From positions 66,247 to 130,246 of the forward strand of contig MDLF01000047.1 in assembly GCA_001730095.1 (NCBI GenBank): DNA of 64,000 bases, given 5' to 3'. The notes under the pieces were generated by a model. That model was not told the DNA's origin and searched no databases. It was given only the letters and a program-made list of their open reading frames with translations. Position 1 is the stretch's first letter. Every line of letters begins with the position of its first letter. Source of the DNA: Rhodobacteraceae bacterium (ex Bugula neritina AB1). GTDB lineage: Bacteria; Pseudomonadota; Alphaproteobacteria; Rhodobacterales; Rhodobacteraceae. Both the position numbers and the translations under genes were made by a program. Shown one piece after another: positions 26,192 through 35,572 of the stretch.

Positions 26192-26780
26192 TGATGTGTC
26201 TCACAGTTGAGTGGCCCGCCGCCCGGAACTGGGCAGCGGTGATCGCTCGCGGCCGGCACCAGGCACAGCTCTTCCGGCGCTCCGCCCCGGTAAAAACCGA
26301 ATGCGAAACCTGGGAGCTGACCGGTGCAGCGCGTGCTCCATCGGCCCCGGACGCAAAGCGTCCAGGCCGCATGCAGCTGTATTGGTGAGGCAGTCGCCGT
26401 CCTTGAAATCCGGAGCCGGATTTGCTATCAGACCATTGCTACGTGGCGGACATTGAGCTGCCTACAATGAACGCGCTCGTTCCTTTGCCGAGGTTCGGGC
26501 GCTTTCATTTTGAAGGGGTCATTTCTTCATCGGCGTTTCTCCTCGTTCAGTCAGTTTCAAATCGAGCCGGATCCTGAGCGAAAATCCCAGCACCGGGCAC
26601 CCGGAGACGATAACAACCTGACCGCCTTCCGAGAAGGATTTTTGTTGTTTTGTTTCAACGCGATACAATGCAAATCAAAGTTCCGTTTTCACTCCCGGCC
26701 GCTAGATCAGAACCTTACAAATTGTGCCTGCGCCAGACTGTGGCACAAGTTTCAGCAGTCCTACCGGCCGGGCAGAAATC

Positions 26781-26819
26781 CGAAAAAGAAAAGGCCGCTG
26801 CGTGTTTTCGCAAACGGCC
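26781..26819 (-). terminator. Minus-strand rho-independent terminator
   Basis: Read on the minus strand, GGCCG plus TGCG-type arms (26793-26819) form a stem of nine pairs interrupted by small bulges around a GAAAACA-like loop, followed directly by TTTTCTTTTT. It lies about 0.66 kb beyond the M29 peptidase stop, so it could end the long minus-strand NRPS-cluster transcript before it reaches tnsA. Confidence 0.55.
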
Positions 26820-27232
26820 CGGTCTCAAGGATAGGGAATGATCTGTCTTATACGTTCCGGCTCACTGGTCTTCGCGAAATCCAGAGGCTGAAAACGGCAT
26901 TCCGCGGCCACTGATTCGGTGAAGTTCGATGTGAGCAGGAGCGGTGAACTGAACAGTACCCTGCGCCCGATCCGGGAGGATCAGCCTATGAGGCGCGGGG
27001 CCGCAGATGCGATATGGCGGTTCATGTTCATGGGGAAAGAAGTAACTGATGCACAACCGGAGGGTCAAGCAGGTTTTGTGAGGGCTTCTGAAATATTTTG
27101 AAACCTTTTGAAGGCCGCCGCAAACGCGGCGAGCGCATTCACGGTTTTCTAAGTTCCTAAGCGGAGGCTGCGCTGCACCTCTTGGGAGTTTCGCGCGCAC
27201 AAAGCACAGCCACGGATAGAGAGGTATACCTG

Positions 27233-27273
27233 AGTATCTTTTGGTGGAGTACTGTACACCAAGGCAGGATACT
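27233..27273. repeat. 41-bp imperfect palindrome
   Basis: AGTATC (27233-27238) and TTGGTG (27241-27246) pair with CACCAA (27257-27262) and GATACT (27268-27273) around GAGTACTGTA. It may be an operator, a recombination site or a cruciform. It sits between the peptidase gene and tnsA in gene-free DNA. Confidence 0.5.
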
Positions 27274-27483
27274 TGGGGGTACTAAGAGCCGCTTCGCCAC
27301 AGGGCGGCAGCGGTCCGGCGTTTCCCAAATCAGAGCAGGATACGTTTTTTGTCTCGTAGAGCTCTGATGCTGTAACCGCCCCCCGACGGTCCAGATGAGC
27401 CAGAAACCTTCCATTATACAAATCCTTCAATCAGGCCGACAGGTGCTGATGTCAGACATATCTCAGGTTAAAAGTCGGATACT

Positions 27484-28737
27484 CTAGTCCAATGAAACCG
27501 CCCATTCTCCTTTGCGCATCACGTGAACAATCTCCCCAGTTTTGGACACACCATCAATATCCAGCTGTGCAGACCCTATCATCCAGTCCACATGGATCAT
27601 GCTTTGATTGCAGCCCCGCTCCCGCAACGTGCTGAGCGGTAACCCGCTTCCGGCTTCAATGGTGCTCGAGTAGCTTTGCCCGAAAGCCAGATGACACGAG
27701 GCATTCTCGTCAAAGAGGGTATTGTAGAACAAAACACCCGACCGGCTTATTGGAGACGAGTCTGGAACCAGAGCCACCTCGCCGATCCTGCAGGCCCCCT
27801 CATCCGTCTCGAGCAGTTCCCGCAGAGCATCCTGGCCCTTTGCGGCGTGCGCCGAGACCGCTTTTCCAGCTTCAAACCTGACCTTGATGCCGTCTATCAG
27901 TTGACCCTGGTAGGAGAGCGGCTTGGTCCCTGAAACAAGACCGCTTACCCTGTCGGCGTGCGGGCAGGTGAATACTTCCTCGGTGGGAATATTGGGCTGA
28001 AAGGCAACGCCGTTTCCAGCCAGTGACCTACCCCCTTTCCAAACATGACCGTCCGGCAATCCAATCGTCAGATCCGTCCCCGGGCCTCTGTAACGCAACT
28101 CGGAAAACCTGCAGGTGTTCAGCCAATCTATGCGGGTCTTCAAATTCCTGGAATGCGCATCCCAATTCGCAACCGGGTCCGGGCCCTCCAGGCGCGAGGC
28201 ATTGAAGATCATGTCCATCAGCATTTTTTGGGCTTTTTCAGGCGCTTCCGAAGGAAAGACCTGAGATGCCCAGGCGGCGCCGGGAAAAGCAGTTACACAC
28301 CAATTGACATCGAAATTGGCAATCGGTTTTGTTGCCGGTTTTGCGGCCCGGGACACCGCCTTGCTCAGCCGGGCGGCGCAATCCGGGTCCTGGTGCGCCA
28401 GCAGCATCGGATCGTTCCCCAAAATGCTCAGCCGGGCGGCGCCGTTCTCCAGGGCTTTGGCGATCCCCTCATAGTACCACTCGGACGCATGGTCGAAACT
28501 CTCCGACGGCGCATGGAGAAACCGGGCCAGAGTCATTTCATCATCCGTGAAAAACGGAACTACAGCATTGGCACCTGCCTTGTAGGCATGAACGGCTACG
28601 CGGCGTATTAGCGGCAGAGCCTCTGCCGGGGCAAACACCACAAGTTCCTGGCCGGATTGCAGGTTCAGCCCGGTGCGCACTGTAATTTCCGCCAGTTTGT
28701 CGAGCTGGTCCGGGTCAATTCCGTGGGGCAACGTCAA
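27484..28737 (-). CDS. M29-family metallo-aminopeptidase
   Basis: 417 residues, normal for the thermophilic-aminopeptidase (AmpS/M29) family. Metal-ligand regions are visible: TEEVFTCPH (Glu), GEVALVP (Glu), ENASCHLAFG (His) and IHVDWMIG (His, Asp). It removes N-terminal amino acids from peptides in the cytoplasm. It lies at the downstream end of the NRPS gene block, so it could trim the product or a leader, or confer self-resistance; that role is only contextual. Confidence 0.85.
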   Translation of the reverse strand: MTLPHGIDPDQLDKLAEITVRTGLNLQSGQELVVFAPAEALPLIRRVAVHAYKAGANAVVPFFTDDEMTLARFLHAPSESFDHASEWYYEGIAKALENGAARLSILGNDPMLLAHQDPDCAARLSKAVSRAAKPATKPIANFDVNWCVTAFPGAAWASQVFPSEAPEKAQKMLMDMIFNASRLEGPDPVANWDAHSRNLKTRIDWLNTCRFSELRYRGPGTDLTIGLPDGHVWKGGRSLAGNGVAFQPNIPTEEVFTCPHADRVSGLVSGTKPLSYQGQLIDGIKVRFEAGKAVSAHAAKGQDALRELLETDEGACRIGEVALVPDSSPISRSGVLFYNTLFDENASCHLAFGQSYSSTIEAGSGLPLSTLRERGCNQSMIHVDWMIGSAQLDIDGVSKTGEIVHVMRKGEWAVSLD

Positions 28738-28791
28738 ATTCCTCTTCCGTGAAGTTTCTCATGCAAGCCTTCTGCAGACAGGTCCGCATTC

Positions 28792-29568
28792 TCAGGCGGT
28801 CACCGGCATCGGGCTGCGGACCCGGCAGTCGGCCAACTGCTCCTGCAGGTATTCCGCCAGTGGCTCCAGCCGCTCCTGAAAATACAAATGCGCCCCGGCA
28901 AACCCCTGCAGGTCAAAACCGCCGCCCGCAAATGCGCGCCATTGCGCCAGGCTTTCCTTCGGCGCTCGGCGGTCGCCCTCTCCGAACAGCGCAGAGACCG
29001 GAACCGGCAGTGGCGCTGCGGCGCTTACGCTGTGGGTTTCCGCGGCTTTGAGATCGGCCCTTAAGATCGGCAGTGCAAGTTCGGCCAAAACAGGGTCCCG
29101 CAACAGCTCGGCACCGGGGCCGCCAAACCCTTCAACCGCAGCGATCAAGCCGGAATCGGAAAGTTTGTGAACCGGCTCGGGGCGCGGCGCGGCCTGCGGC
29201 CCATGCGCTGACAGGAAAATGTGGCACAGCCGGTCGCCGCGCTGCAGCATCCTGCAAGCAAGCTCATAGGCGATCAATGCGCCGTAGCTGTGACCAAACA
29301 GAGCAACAGGCCCGTCCATGACAGCAGGGAGCTCAGCGAAAACAGCGTCGCAGAGAGCATTCAGTTCTTCGTGGGGCGCCTCTCTTAGCCGGTCCTGGCG
29401 GCCCGGATACTGAACGGCCACCACCTCAACGGCCGGAGACAGTCGCTGCGCGAGATCATAGAAGTTCCCCGCCACGCCGCCGGCAAACGGCAAGCAGATC
29501 AAACGGACAGCGTCTGGGCGGGCCCGCTGGTATTGACGGAACCAAAGCTTGTTTAACGTTTGTCTCAT
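28792..29568 (-). CDS. Type II (editing) thioesterase of the NRPS cluster
   Basis: Alpha/beta-hydrolase of 258 residues. The nucleophile elbow is GHSYGALIAYE with a normal Ser. The N-terminal LICLPFAGGVAGNFYDLA and QYPGRQDR stretches are diagnostic of NRPS/PKS type II thioesterases, and the catalytic Asp/His lie in GEGDRRAP and GAHLYF. It frees carrier domains that have been wrongly acylated. It sits six bases after the nitrilase-family gene in the same operon. Confidence 0.88.
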   Translation of the reverse strand: MRQTLNKLWFRQYQRARPDAVRLICLPFAGGVAGNFYDLAQRLSPAVEVVAVQYPGRQDRLREAPHEELNALCDAVFAELPAVMDGPVALFGHSYGALIAYELACRMLQRGDRLCHIFLSAHGPQAAPRPEPVHKLSDSGLIAAVEGFGGPGAELLRDPVLAELALPILRADLKAAETHSVSAAAPLPVPVSALFGEGDRRAPKESLAQWRAFAGGGFDLQGFAGAHLYFQERLEPLAEYLQEQLADCRVRSPMPVTA

Positions 29569-29574
29569 CGCGGA

Positions 29575-30426
29575 TTACAGGACAAACGACTGGAACGGGC
29601 CCGGATCACGGCCGGGGAAGTCGGCCAGCATAGTTTCCTCGCTTCGCACCCGCCGCAGTTCATCCGGGTACAAAACCGCTACGACCACCGTCTCGCTCTC
29701 CGCATCCGCCTCAGCCAGAACGGACCCGTAGGGTGACCAGATCGCGCTTGAGCCGCAGACGTCCCAGCCGCCGGTTTTCCCAACATGGTTGGACAGGACG
29801 CAGTAGAGAGTGTTGTCCAGCGCCCGGGCCGGATACCAGACGCGGGATTCGTGATAGCCGTTGCCCTGGCTGCACAAGGCGCTGGCAAGATACACATGGC
29901 ACCCTTGCAGCGCCGCCGACCTCGCATGTTCAGGGAACCCCGCATCATAGCAGATCGCAAGCCCGAACCGCCATCCGTCCAGTTCCAGCGACACCCCGGT
30001 CTTGCCCGGGGCATAAAGCTGGCGTTCAGTGTGGAACAGGAACTGCTTGTGATACAAGCCGCGGACCTCACCCGCGCGGTCAACAATCAAGGACGAAACG
30101 TGCAGCGCCCCCGCTTCAAAGGCTGCTGCGCCGACAACGGCGGCCATGTTTGCTTCGCGGCACGCGTCAAGTATCGGCTGGATGCGCGGATCGCCGCTGC
30201 GGACGGCATACCGTTCCGGATCCGAAGCGATCAGCCCGGTTTCATAACCGGTCAGGAATTTCTCAGGGAAGACAATGATCTCGGCTCCGGCTTGTTTTGC
30301 CTCCATGATCATTCTGGCGGCCTTTTCGGCATTTGCCTCGACATCCCCGGCAACCGGCTGGGCCTGAGCAGCTGCAACGGCAACAGGACGCGCCGGCATA
30401 GCAATGGTCTTCAAAGTGTTCGCCAT
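29575..30426 (-). CDS. Carbon-nitrogen hydrolase (nitrilase superfamily)
   Basis: 283 residues. The Glu-Lys-Cys triad is readable: FPEKFLTGYE, LYHKQFLF and AICYDAGFPE. Members hydrolyse amides or nitriles, or transfer acyl groups to amines. Lying three bases after the NRPS stop and just before the editing thioesterase, it is probably part of the biosynthetic pathway. It may remove an amide or carbamoyl group from an intermediate or the product. No signal peptide is seen, so it acts in the cytoplasm. Confidence 0.85.
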   Translation of the reverse strand: MANTLKTIAMPARPVAVAAAQAQPVAGDVEANAEKAARMIMEAKQAGAEIIVFPEKFLTGYETGLIASDPERYAVRSGDPRIQPILDACREANMAAVVGAAAFEAGALHVSSLIVDRAGEVRGLYHKQFLFHTERQLYAPGKTGVSLELDGWRFGLAICYDAGFPEHARSAALQGCHVYLASALCSQGNGYHESRVWYPARALDNTLYCVLSNHVGKTGGWDVCGSSAIWSPYGSVLAEADAESETVVVAVLYPDELRRVRSEETMLADFPGRDPGPFQSFVL

Positions 30427-30429
30427 TTC

Positions 30430-33400
30430 TCAGGTCTCCTCAAGCTTCGGGGATTTGGCTGCAACGTCGCAAACGAGCTTCGCAGCGTCATAGGGGCGTG
30501 TGCCCATGAAATAGTGCCCGCCGTCTTGCAGCACCTTGACCTCAAGCTGGCCTGCCAGCGGTTCCCAGCCGTGATGGCGGCCGTCAAACTGCGCTGTGGC
30601 CGGATCGTCTGAGGCCAGCACCAGAGTCACTGGCGCCGCAAGCTGCAGGTGGCGCGCACCGCGCAGCCGGTTCAGCAGGTATCCGTTTGCTTCCAAGGAA
30701 TCGTGACGGAAGACGTCAACGATAAAGGTTTCAAAATCCGGCCCGGCGTTCACCAAGCCGTCCTCTCCAGCCCATTCCTTGTACAGATCCCGGATGTCGT
30801 CAAACCGCAAGTTGCGGGCGTTTTCCATTGTCGCGGCAACTTCCTCCGGTTCCGGCAGGATCTTTGCTGCCAGAAAAACATGCTGCAGTACCTGTGGAGC
30901 AGTTTCCTGCAGCCGTTCAGCAACCGCTATGGCCAGTGCAGACCCGACACAGTGCCCCCAAATGCAGACCGGGCCATCACCGCGTTTCTCTATCTCTTCG
31001 GCAATCTGCGCAACCGTGGTCTCGAAGTCTGCCAGCCCTGCGGCCGCACCTCCGAACGTGTGGCCGGGAAGCTCTGCCCCCAGAACGGCAAACTCAGGCC
31101 AGAGTTTTGCCAGGGCCCGCGCAAACGGGAGAAAGTGCCCGGCGTTTCCGCCCGCATATGGCAGACAGACCACGGTTGGAGCTCTGGCTTCTGCGCTGCC
31201 GGCCAGATGCATCAGGATAGGCTGCCCGCCGGCCTCTGCCTCCGGCCCAGCAACGGCTGCTGCCATTTCAGACAACCGGGAATGCTGCATGAACTCACGC
31301 AGTGAAATCTTCCCATCCAGCTCCAGAACAACCCGCAGCGCCGAAAGTGAATTGCCGCCAATTTCGAAAAAGTCGCTGTCCTTGTGAAGGCTGGTTCCTG
31401 ACAGTTTGAGGATTTTTTCCCAAACAGCTGCAAGCTCGGCCTCGAAAGCAGTCAGCGGCGCATCCTCCGCGGGACTGCCAGCCGTCCGCATTTCTTCAAC
31501 AGCGGATGCCCCTAGGCGGGTCAAACCCCCCTTGCTGTCCCACTTTGCAATCTCACCCGAGGCTTCGATCCGGCCGTAGGTTCCGATCGGTGCCAGATTG
31601 CCGCTGCCATCTAGGATCGCGCTGCGGTCTTCCTGTGCAGCCGAGAAGGCGTCAATTTCCGCCTGTTCGCCCGGCGACAGAAGTGCGGAAGCATTATGAT
31701 CCGCATCAGGAGTTTCCAGCATGCGCCGGAGAGCCTCGACAAAATAGCCGCCAATCCTGAAAATGTGGCTCTCGTCAAAGCTGGCGGTGTGATAGTGCAG
31801 GCTGAGGTTCACTTCATCGGTGTAGAAATGCTGTGACACTTCCACCCGCAGCGGGAATTCGGTGATCGCTGCCGCACGCACATCCAGCAGGGTGAACTCG
31901 GGCAGCTTTTTTAGCTCCTTGAGCGAGTAGAAGTGAGTGAAGTTGAACACCGTTTCAAAAAGCAGATCTGTCGTTCCGCGGTCTTGCTTAACCTGCGCCA
32001 TCGGGTAGCGTCGGTACGGCAGAACCGAGGCCTCCGCCTCGTAGGTCTGGCGGATCAGGTCACGCCAGCTGCCTGCAGCCAGGCTGACCCGGAAGGGCAT
32101 GGTGTTAAGAAAAACGCCAAGCGCTCGTTCCGCCCCCGGCAATTCCGGCCGCCCGCCGATTTCATACCCGGTAAAGACATCCGGGCTGCCGCTGATGACG
32201 CTCAGCACTTTCAGATGCGCCGCCAGCAAAACATCCTTGAGCGGAACGCCCTGCTCTTGCGCCAGGGCCACAATCCGGTCCGACATCCCCGGCGGCAATT
32301 CGATGTCGCGGAAGCTGACATCAATTGTTTCACCTGGGACGGCCTCACGCAGGCGGGGAACATCCGTCTGCGGGCAGTTTTCCAGATGCGCTTCCCAGAA
32401 AGTGCGGAATGCCGGCGACTGGATAGCGTGCTGTTCCAGCCCGATGAAATTGCGCAGATGGTGATCCGCTGCGCGATCTTCATAAACTCTGCCTTCCTTC
32501 AGGCCATGGTAAATCTTGAACAGTTCGGTGTGGAGTTGGTTCATGCTCCAGCCGTCCAGCATCGAGTTGTGCTGGCTGATGCTGTACCGGAACAGATCAT
32601 CCGCCAGAATGTGAATATGCAGCCGTACGATTCCGGGTTGCTGCCAGTCAAACGGCCGGCTCTGCTCCTGCTGGAACCAGCTGGCATAGTGCGCGTCCTG
32701 TTCTTCCTCCGAGACAACGCCGCGCAGGTCATCAATAACTAGAGGCAGATCTCTAACTTCGGAATGCACATACTGCATGTACTGCTCGTGTTCCTTGAGA
32801 CGGTAGCTGGTGCGCAGAATCGGGTTGGACCTGACGAGCAACCCTACTGCTTCAGTAAACAGCTCCGTGTCGATTTCGCCTTGGATCAGGAAGCTGACAA
32901 TGTCGTGGTAACTGGTGTTCCCATGCATCATTTCGCTTTGAAAGATCAGCCCGGCCTGCAGCATCGACATCGGATATGCGTCTTCGATGCCGGCCGGAAT
33001 CCGGGCACGGTCGGCTTCCGAGATGAGCGAAAAGGCCTCAAACTCCCGGGGCGCAGCATCCCCCTCCGCCAAAGGTTCCGCGGCATGGACGATCTCGCGA
33101 ATGGTCGGGTGGCTGAATAGCTGCTGGAAGGAGAAATCCAATCCCTGAGCCCGCGCCTTGGCCAGAACCGAAACAAAGTGGATGGAATTGCCGCCAAGTG
33201 CAAAGAAGCTCTCAGTGACACTGATCCGCTCAAGGCCAAGAACCTCTTGCCAGATCTCTGCCAGCGCTTTCTCCTCTGCGGTTTCCGGCGCGGCATATTC
33301 GGCACGCTCTGAGACCGGATCCGGCAGCGCGTTGCGGTCGAGCTTGCCGCTTTGCGACAACGGAAAAGCTTCCAGACGAAGTATCCGTTCCGGCACCATG

Positions 33401-35556
33401 TATTCCGGCAGGTGTTCTGCCAGCCTGGCGCGCATTTCCGCCTCATCCGCAATGTCATTTCCCAGAAGGTAAGCCCAGAGATGCTGCTGGCAGTCGCTTC
33501 CTTCACGGACAATGGCCACAGCATTTGAGACACCCGGAAGTTCCAACAGCCGGCTTTCAATTTCTCCGAGCTCGATCCGGAAACCGCGCAGCTTCACTTG
33601 GAAGTCGTTCCTGCCAAGGTATTCAACCGTGCCGTCCTGCCGCCATCTGGCGAGATCGCCGGTCCGGTACAGCCGCTCCTCGCCTACAGTTTCGCCGTCT
33701 ACGAAACGATCTGCTGTCAGCTCCGGGTTGTTTATATACCCCCGGGCAAGCCCGCGTCCGGCAAGATACAGTTCACCCGCCATATCCACCCCGCAAGGCG
33801 CCATCGAAGAATCGAGAATATACAGCCGCGTATTGGCGATCGGGGCGCCGATCGGCACAATTGTCTCATCCCCCTTGAGGGCGAAATGGGTCACGTCCAC
33901 AGTCGCTTCGGTCGGGCCGTAGAGGTTGATCAGGCGGCATCCCTCTTCGCCGAATGCTTTGAAAAATACCTGCACCTGATTGACTTGCAAGGCTTCGCCA
34001 CTGGTGAAAACCTGTCTCAGCGATTGCAGACGAGTGCCCTCGTCCAAAGTGCTCGTGTAGTCAAGAAACGCGCCGAGCATTGTGGGGACGAAATGCATGA
34101 CCGTCACACCGAACTGCTCAATTGCTTCAATCAATGCCGCTGGTTCTTTCTCCGCTCCTGGTGCGGGCACAGCAAGCCTGGCGCCTTCAGTCAACCACCA
34201 GAACAATTCCCAGACCGAAACGTCGAAGGTCAGCGGCGTCTTCTGGATCAAGCAATCGCCGCCGGTCAGCGGGTAGGAAGCCTGCATCCACTGCAAGCGG
34301 TTGACCGCACTGTGGTGCTCAACCAGCACCCCCTTGGGTTGGCCCGTCGAGCCGGACGTATATATCACGTAAGCGCCAGCCCGGGGATCGACGTCCGGCA
34401 GACCGGCACGGTCCAGCAAGGGCACGCCGCGGTGGGAAAGGTCAAAGACCGGCACGGAGCCATCCAGGTTATGTCGGTTCTCTTCAGCGCAGAAGACGGC
34501 CTGCGCACCGCTGTTGGACAAACAATAGCGGATGCGGCTTTCCGGCTGCGCTGGGTCCATCGGCAGATAGGCCCCCCCTGCCCGCAGGATGCCGATAATC
34601 GCCGCCAGTGTTTCGAAAGACCGCGGCGCCAGGACGCCGATCACCGGATTTTCCCCAAGGTCTGCACTCAGCACTTCCGATGCTACATGGCGCGACGCTA
34701 TTTCCAGCTCGGCGAAACTGTAGACGCCGGTGCTGGTCAGGACCGCTGGATCCATCCCGCGGGCTTCAAATGTTCTGTCAAACAAGGCCGTCAGAGAAGT
34801 GACAGGAATTTCCGCATCGGTCCGGTTGGCCGACGCAATCAACGCTTGGTCCTGGTCCGTCATCAGGCTGCACATTGAAAGAGGCGCCTTGGCATTTTCC
34901 ACGGCATAGGCTGCCAGTTTCAGGAACCGGCGCGCGAAACGTTCCGCAGCCGCAAATGAAAGCTCTGCAGGGTTCGCATAGATTTCAATCCGCGGCCTAT
35001 CCGGCTGACGGCGGTATACCAGAAGCAGAGACACATTCTCCTGCATTTGGGGAAGCTCGTCCCCATCGCAGACAGCAACCGCAACCCGAGTGTCCGGCGC
35101 TGAGAGATCAAAGGGGTAATCCCGGTTGCGAAGCGCCAATTCGCCGTTTTTGGCAGTGCGGGACAGAAGCGTTTGCAATGTCTCTCCGGGCTCGAACTGA
35201 GACCGGATGGGTAACAGGAGGCGTCCGCCCGTGCGCGGGTTCTCCCACCACAGCGACAGAACCCCGTCATCGGCACCTTCCAGGCGCCAAATCAGCGCAG
35301 ACGCCATTGCCACAGTAAACATCTGCAAAGCCGATTTGTCCTGCTTGCTGCCGCGCCAGATCCGGCTATCCAGGTCCTGCGGCATGTCCAGGCCCGCGCA
35401 TAGCTCCAGCGCGTTTCCTGGGCTTAGCCTGACACCGTCGCTGGACAGCGAAAAGGCGGCAGCGCCGTCCAGAAATCCGGTCCAGAATTCTTGGGCTTCA
35501 GGGTTGAGGTTGGCGTTGATTCTGCGTTCGCCAACAGTCATGTGAATGGTTTTCAT
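30430..35556 (-). CDS. NRPS: truncated C - A(Ser) - PCP - C - vestigial A - PCP - TE
   Basis: 1708 residues from the ATG at 35556 (GGAAA upstream); a TTG at 35583 is less likely. Residues 1-240 resemble the C-terminal half of a condensation domain without HHxxxDG. The adenylation domain (253-750) has pocket residues reading DVWHFSLVDK, the serine code of EntF. The first carrier Ser is at 791. A condensation domain (860-1285) has HNSMLDG at 996-1002 instead of HHxxxDG. About 40 residues (1310-1350) keep only two scraps of an adenylation domain (APIGTYGRIE, KWDSKGGLTRLG). The second carrier Ser is at 1403. The terminal thioesterase has GHCVG with Cys1536 as nucleophile. It terminates and releases the peptide. 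The second carrier must be loaded in trans. Confidence 0.92.
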   Translation of the reverse strand: MKTIHMTVGERRINANLNPEAQEFWTGFLDGAAAFSLSSDGVRLSPGNALELCAGLDMPQDLDSRIWRGSKQDKSALQMFTVAMASALIWRLEGADDGVLSLWWENPRTGGRLLLPIRSQFEPGETLQTLLSRTAKNGELALRNRDYPFDLSAPDTRVAVAVCDGDELPQMQENVSLLLVYRRQPDRPRIEIYANPAELSFAAAERFARRFLKLAAYAVENAKAPLSMCSLMTDQDQALIASANRTDAEIPVTSLTALFDRTFEARGMDPAVLTSTGVYSFAELEIASRHVASEVLSADLGENPVIGVLAPRSFETLAAIIGILRAGGAYLPMDPAQPESRIRYCLSNSGAQAVFCAEENRHNLDGSVPVFDLSHRGVPLLDRAGLPDVDPRAGAYVIYTSGSTGQPKGVLVEHHSAVNRLQWMQASYPLTGGDCLIQKTPLTFDVSVWELFWWLTEGARLAVPAPGAEKEPAALIEAIEQFGVTVMHFVPTMLGAFLDYTSTLDEGTRLQSLRQVFTSGEALQVNQVQVFFKAFGEEGCRLINLYGPTEATVDVTHFALKGDETIVPIGAPIANTRLYILDSSMAPCGVDMAGELYLAGRGLARGYINNPELTADRFVDGETVGEERLYRTGDLARWRQDGTVEYLGRNDFQVKLRGFRIELGEIESRLLELPGVSNAVAIVREGSDCQQHLWAYLLGNDIADEAEMRARLAEHLPEYMVPERILRLEAFPLSQSGKLDRNALPDPVSERAEYAAPETAEEKALAEIWQEVLGLERISVTESFFALGGNSIHFVSVLAKARAQGLDFSFQQLFSHPTIREIVHAAEPLAEGDAAPREFEAFSLISEADRARIPAGIEDAYPMSMLQAGLIFQSEMMHGNTSYHDIVSFLIQGEIDTELFTEAVGLLVRSNPILRTSYRLKEHEQYMQYVHSEVRDLPLVIDDLRGVVSEEEQDAHYASWFQQEQSRPFDWQQPGIVRLHIHILADDLFRYSISQHNSMLDGWSMNQLHTELFKIYHGLKEGRVYEDRAADHHLRNFIGLEQHAIQSPAFRTFWEAHLENCPQTDVPRLREAVPGETIDVSFRDIELPPGMSDRIVALAQEQGVPLKDVLLAAHLKVLSVISGSPDVFTGYEIGGRPELPGAERALGVFLNTMPFRVSLAAGSWRDLIRQTYEAEASVLPYRRYPMAQVKQDRGTTDLLFETVFNFTHFYSLKELKKLPEFTLLDVRAAAITEFPLRVEVSQHFYTDEVNLSLHYHTASFDESHIFRIGGYFVEALRRMLETPDADHNASALLSPGEQAEIDAFSAAQEDRSAILDGSGNLAPIGTYGRIEASGEIAKWDSKGGLTRLGASAVEEMRTAGSPAEDAPLTAFEAELAAVWEKILKLSGTSLHKDSDFFEIGGNSLSALRVVLELDGKISLREFMQHSRLSEMAAAVAGPEAEAGGQPILMHLAGSAEARAPTVVCLPYAGGNAGHFLPFARALAKLWPEFAVLGAELPGHTFGGAAAGLADFETTVAQIAEEIEKRGDGPVCIWGHCVGSALAIAVAERLQETAPQVLQHVFLAAKILPEPEEVAATMENARNLRFDDIRDLYKEWAGEDGLVNAGPDFETFIVDVFRHDSLEANGYLLNRLRGARHLQLAAPVTLVLASDDPATAQFDGRHHGWEPLAGQLEVKVLQDGGHYFMGTRPYDAAKLVCDVAAKSPKLEET

Positions 35557-35572
35557 GGCCGGGTTTCCAATT

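Larger units (their letters stand above)
26192..27483. other. 1.29-kb region without a convincing gene, upstream of tnsA
   Basis: Short ORFs on both strands (for example 26510-26914 plus, 27149-27430 minus) have no recognisable family, no good ribosome-binding site and low-complexity basic composition. The stretch should contain the tnsA promoter and, by Tn7 logic, the transposon end next to tnsA. It also holds a minus-strand hairpin terminator (26781-26819), a 41-bp imperfect palindrome (27233-27273) and three copies of GGATAC. No terminal inverted repeat matching the tniQ side was found by eye. Confidence 0.5.

Noticed and set aside
26510..26914. A 134-codon plus-strand ORF upstream of tnsA
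   Set aside because: Basic, Cys/His-scattered composition with no motif and no ribosome-binding site; it also overlaps a terminator hairpin.
20060..27160. TAAGC at 20060-20064 and again near 27156 as a 5-bp target duplication of the transposon
   Set aside because: The sequence next to the second TAAGC does not show the expected inverted terminal ACA or related repeats; a 5-base match alone is chance level.
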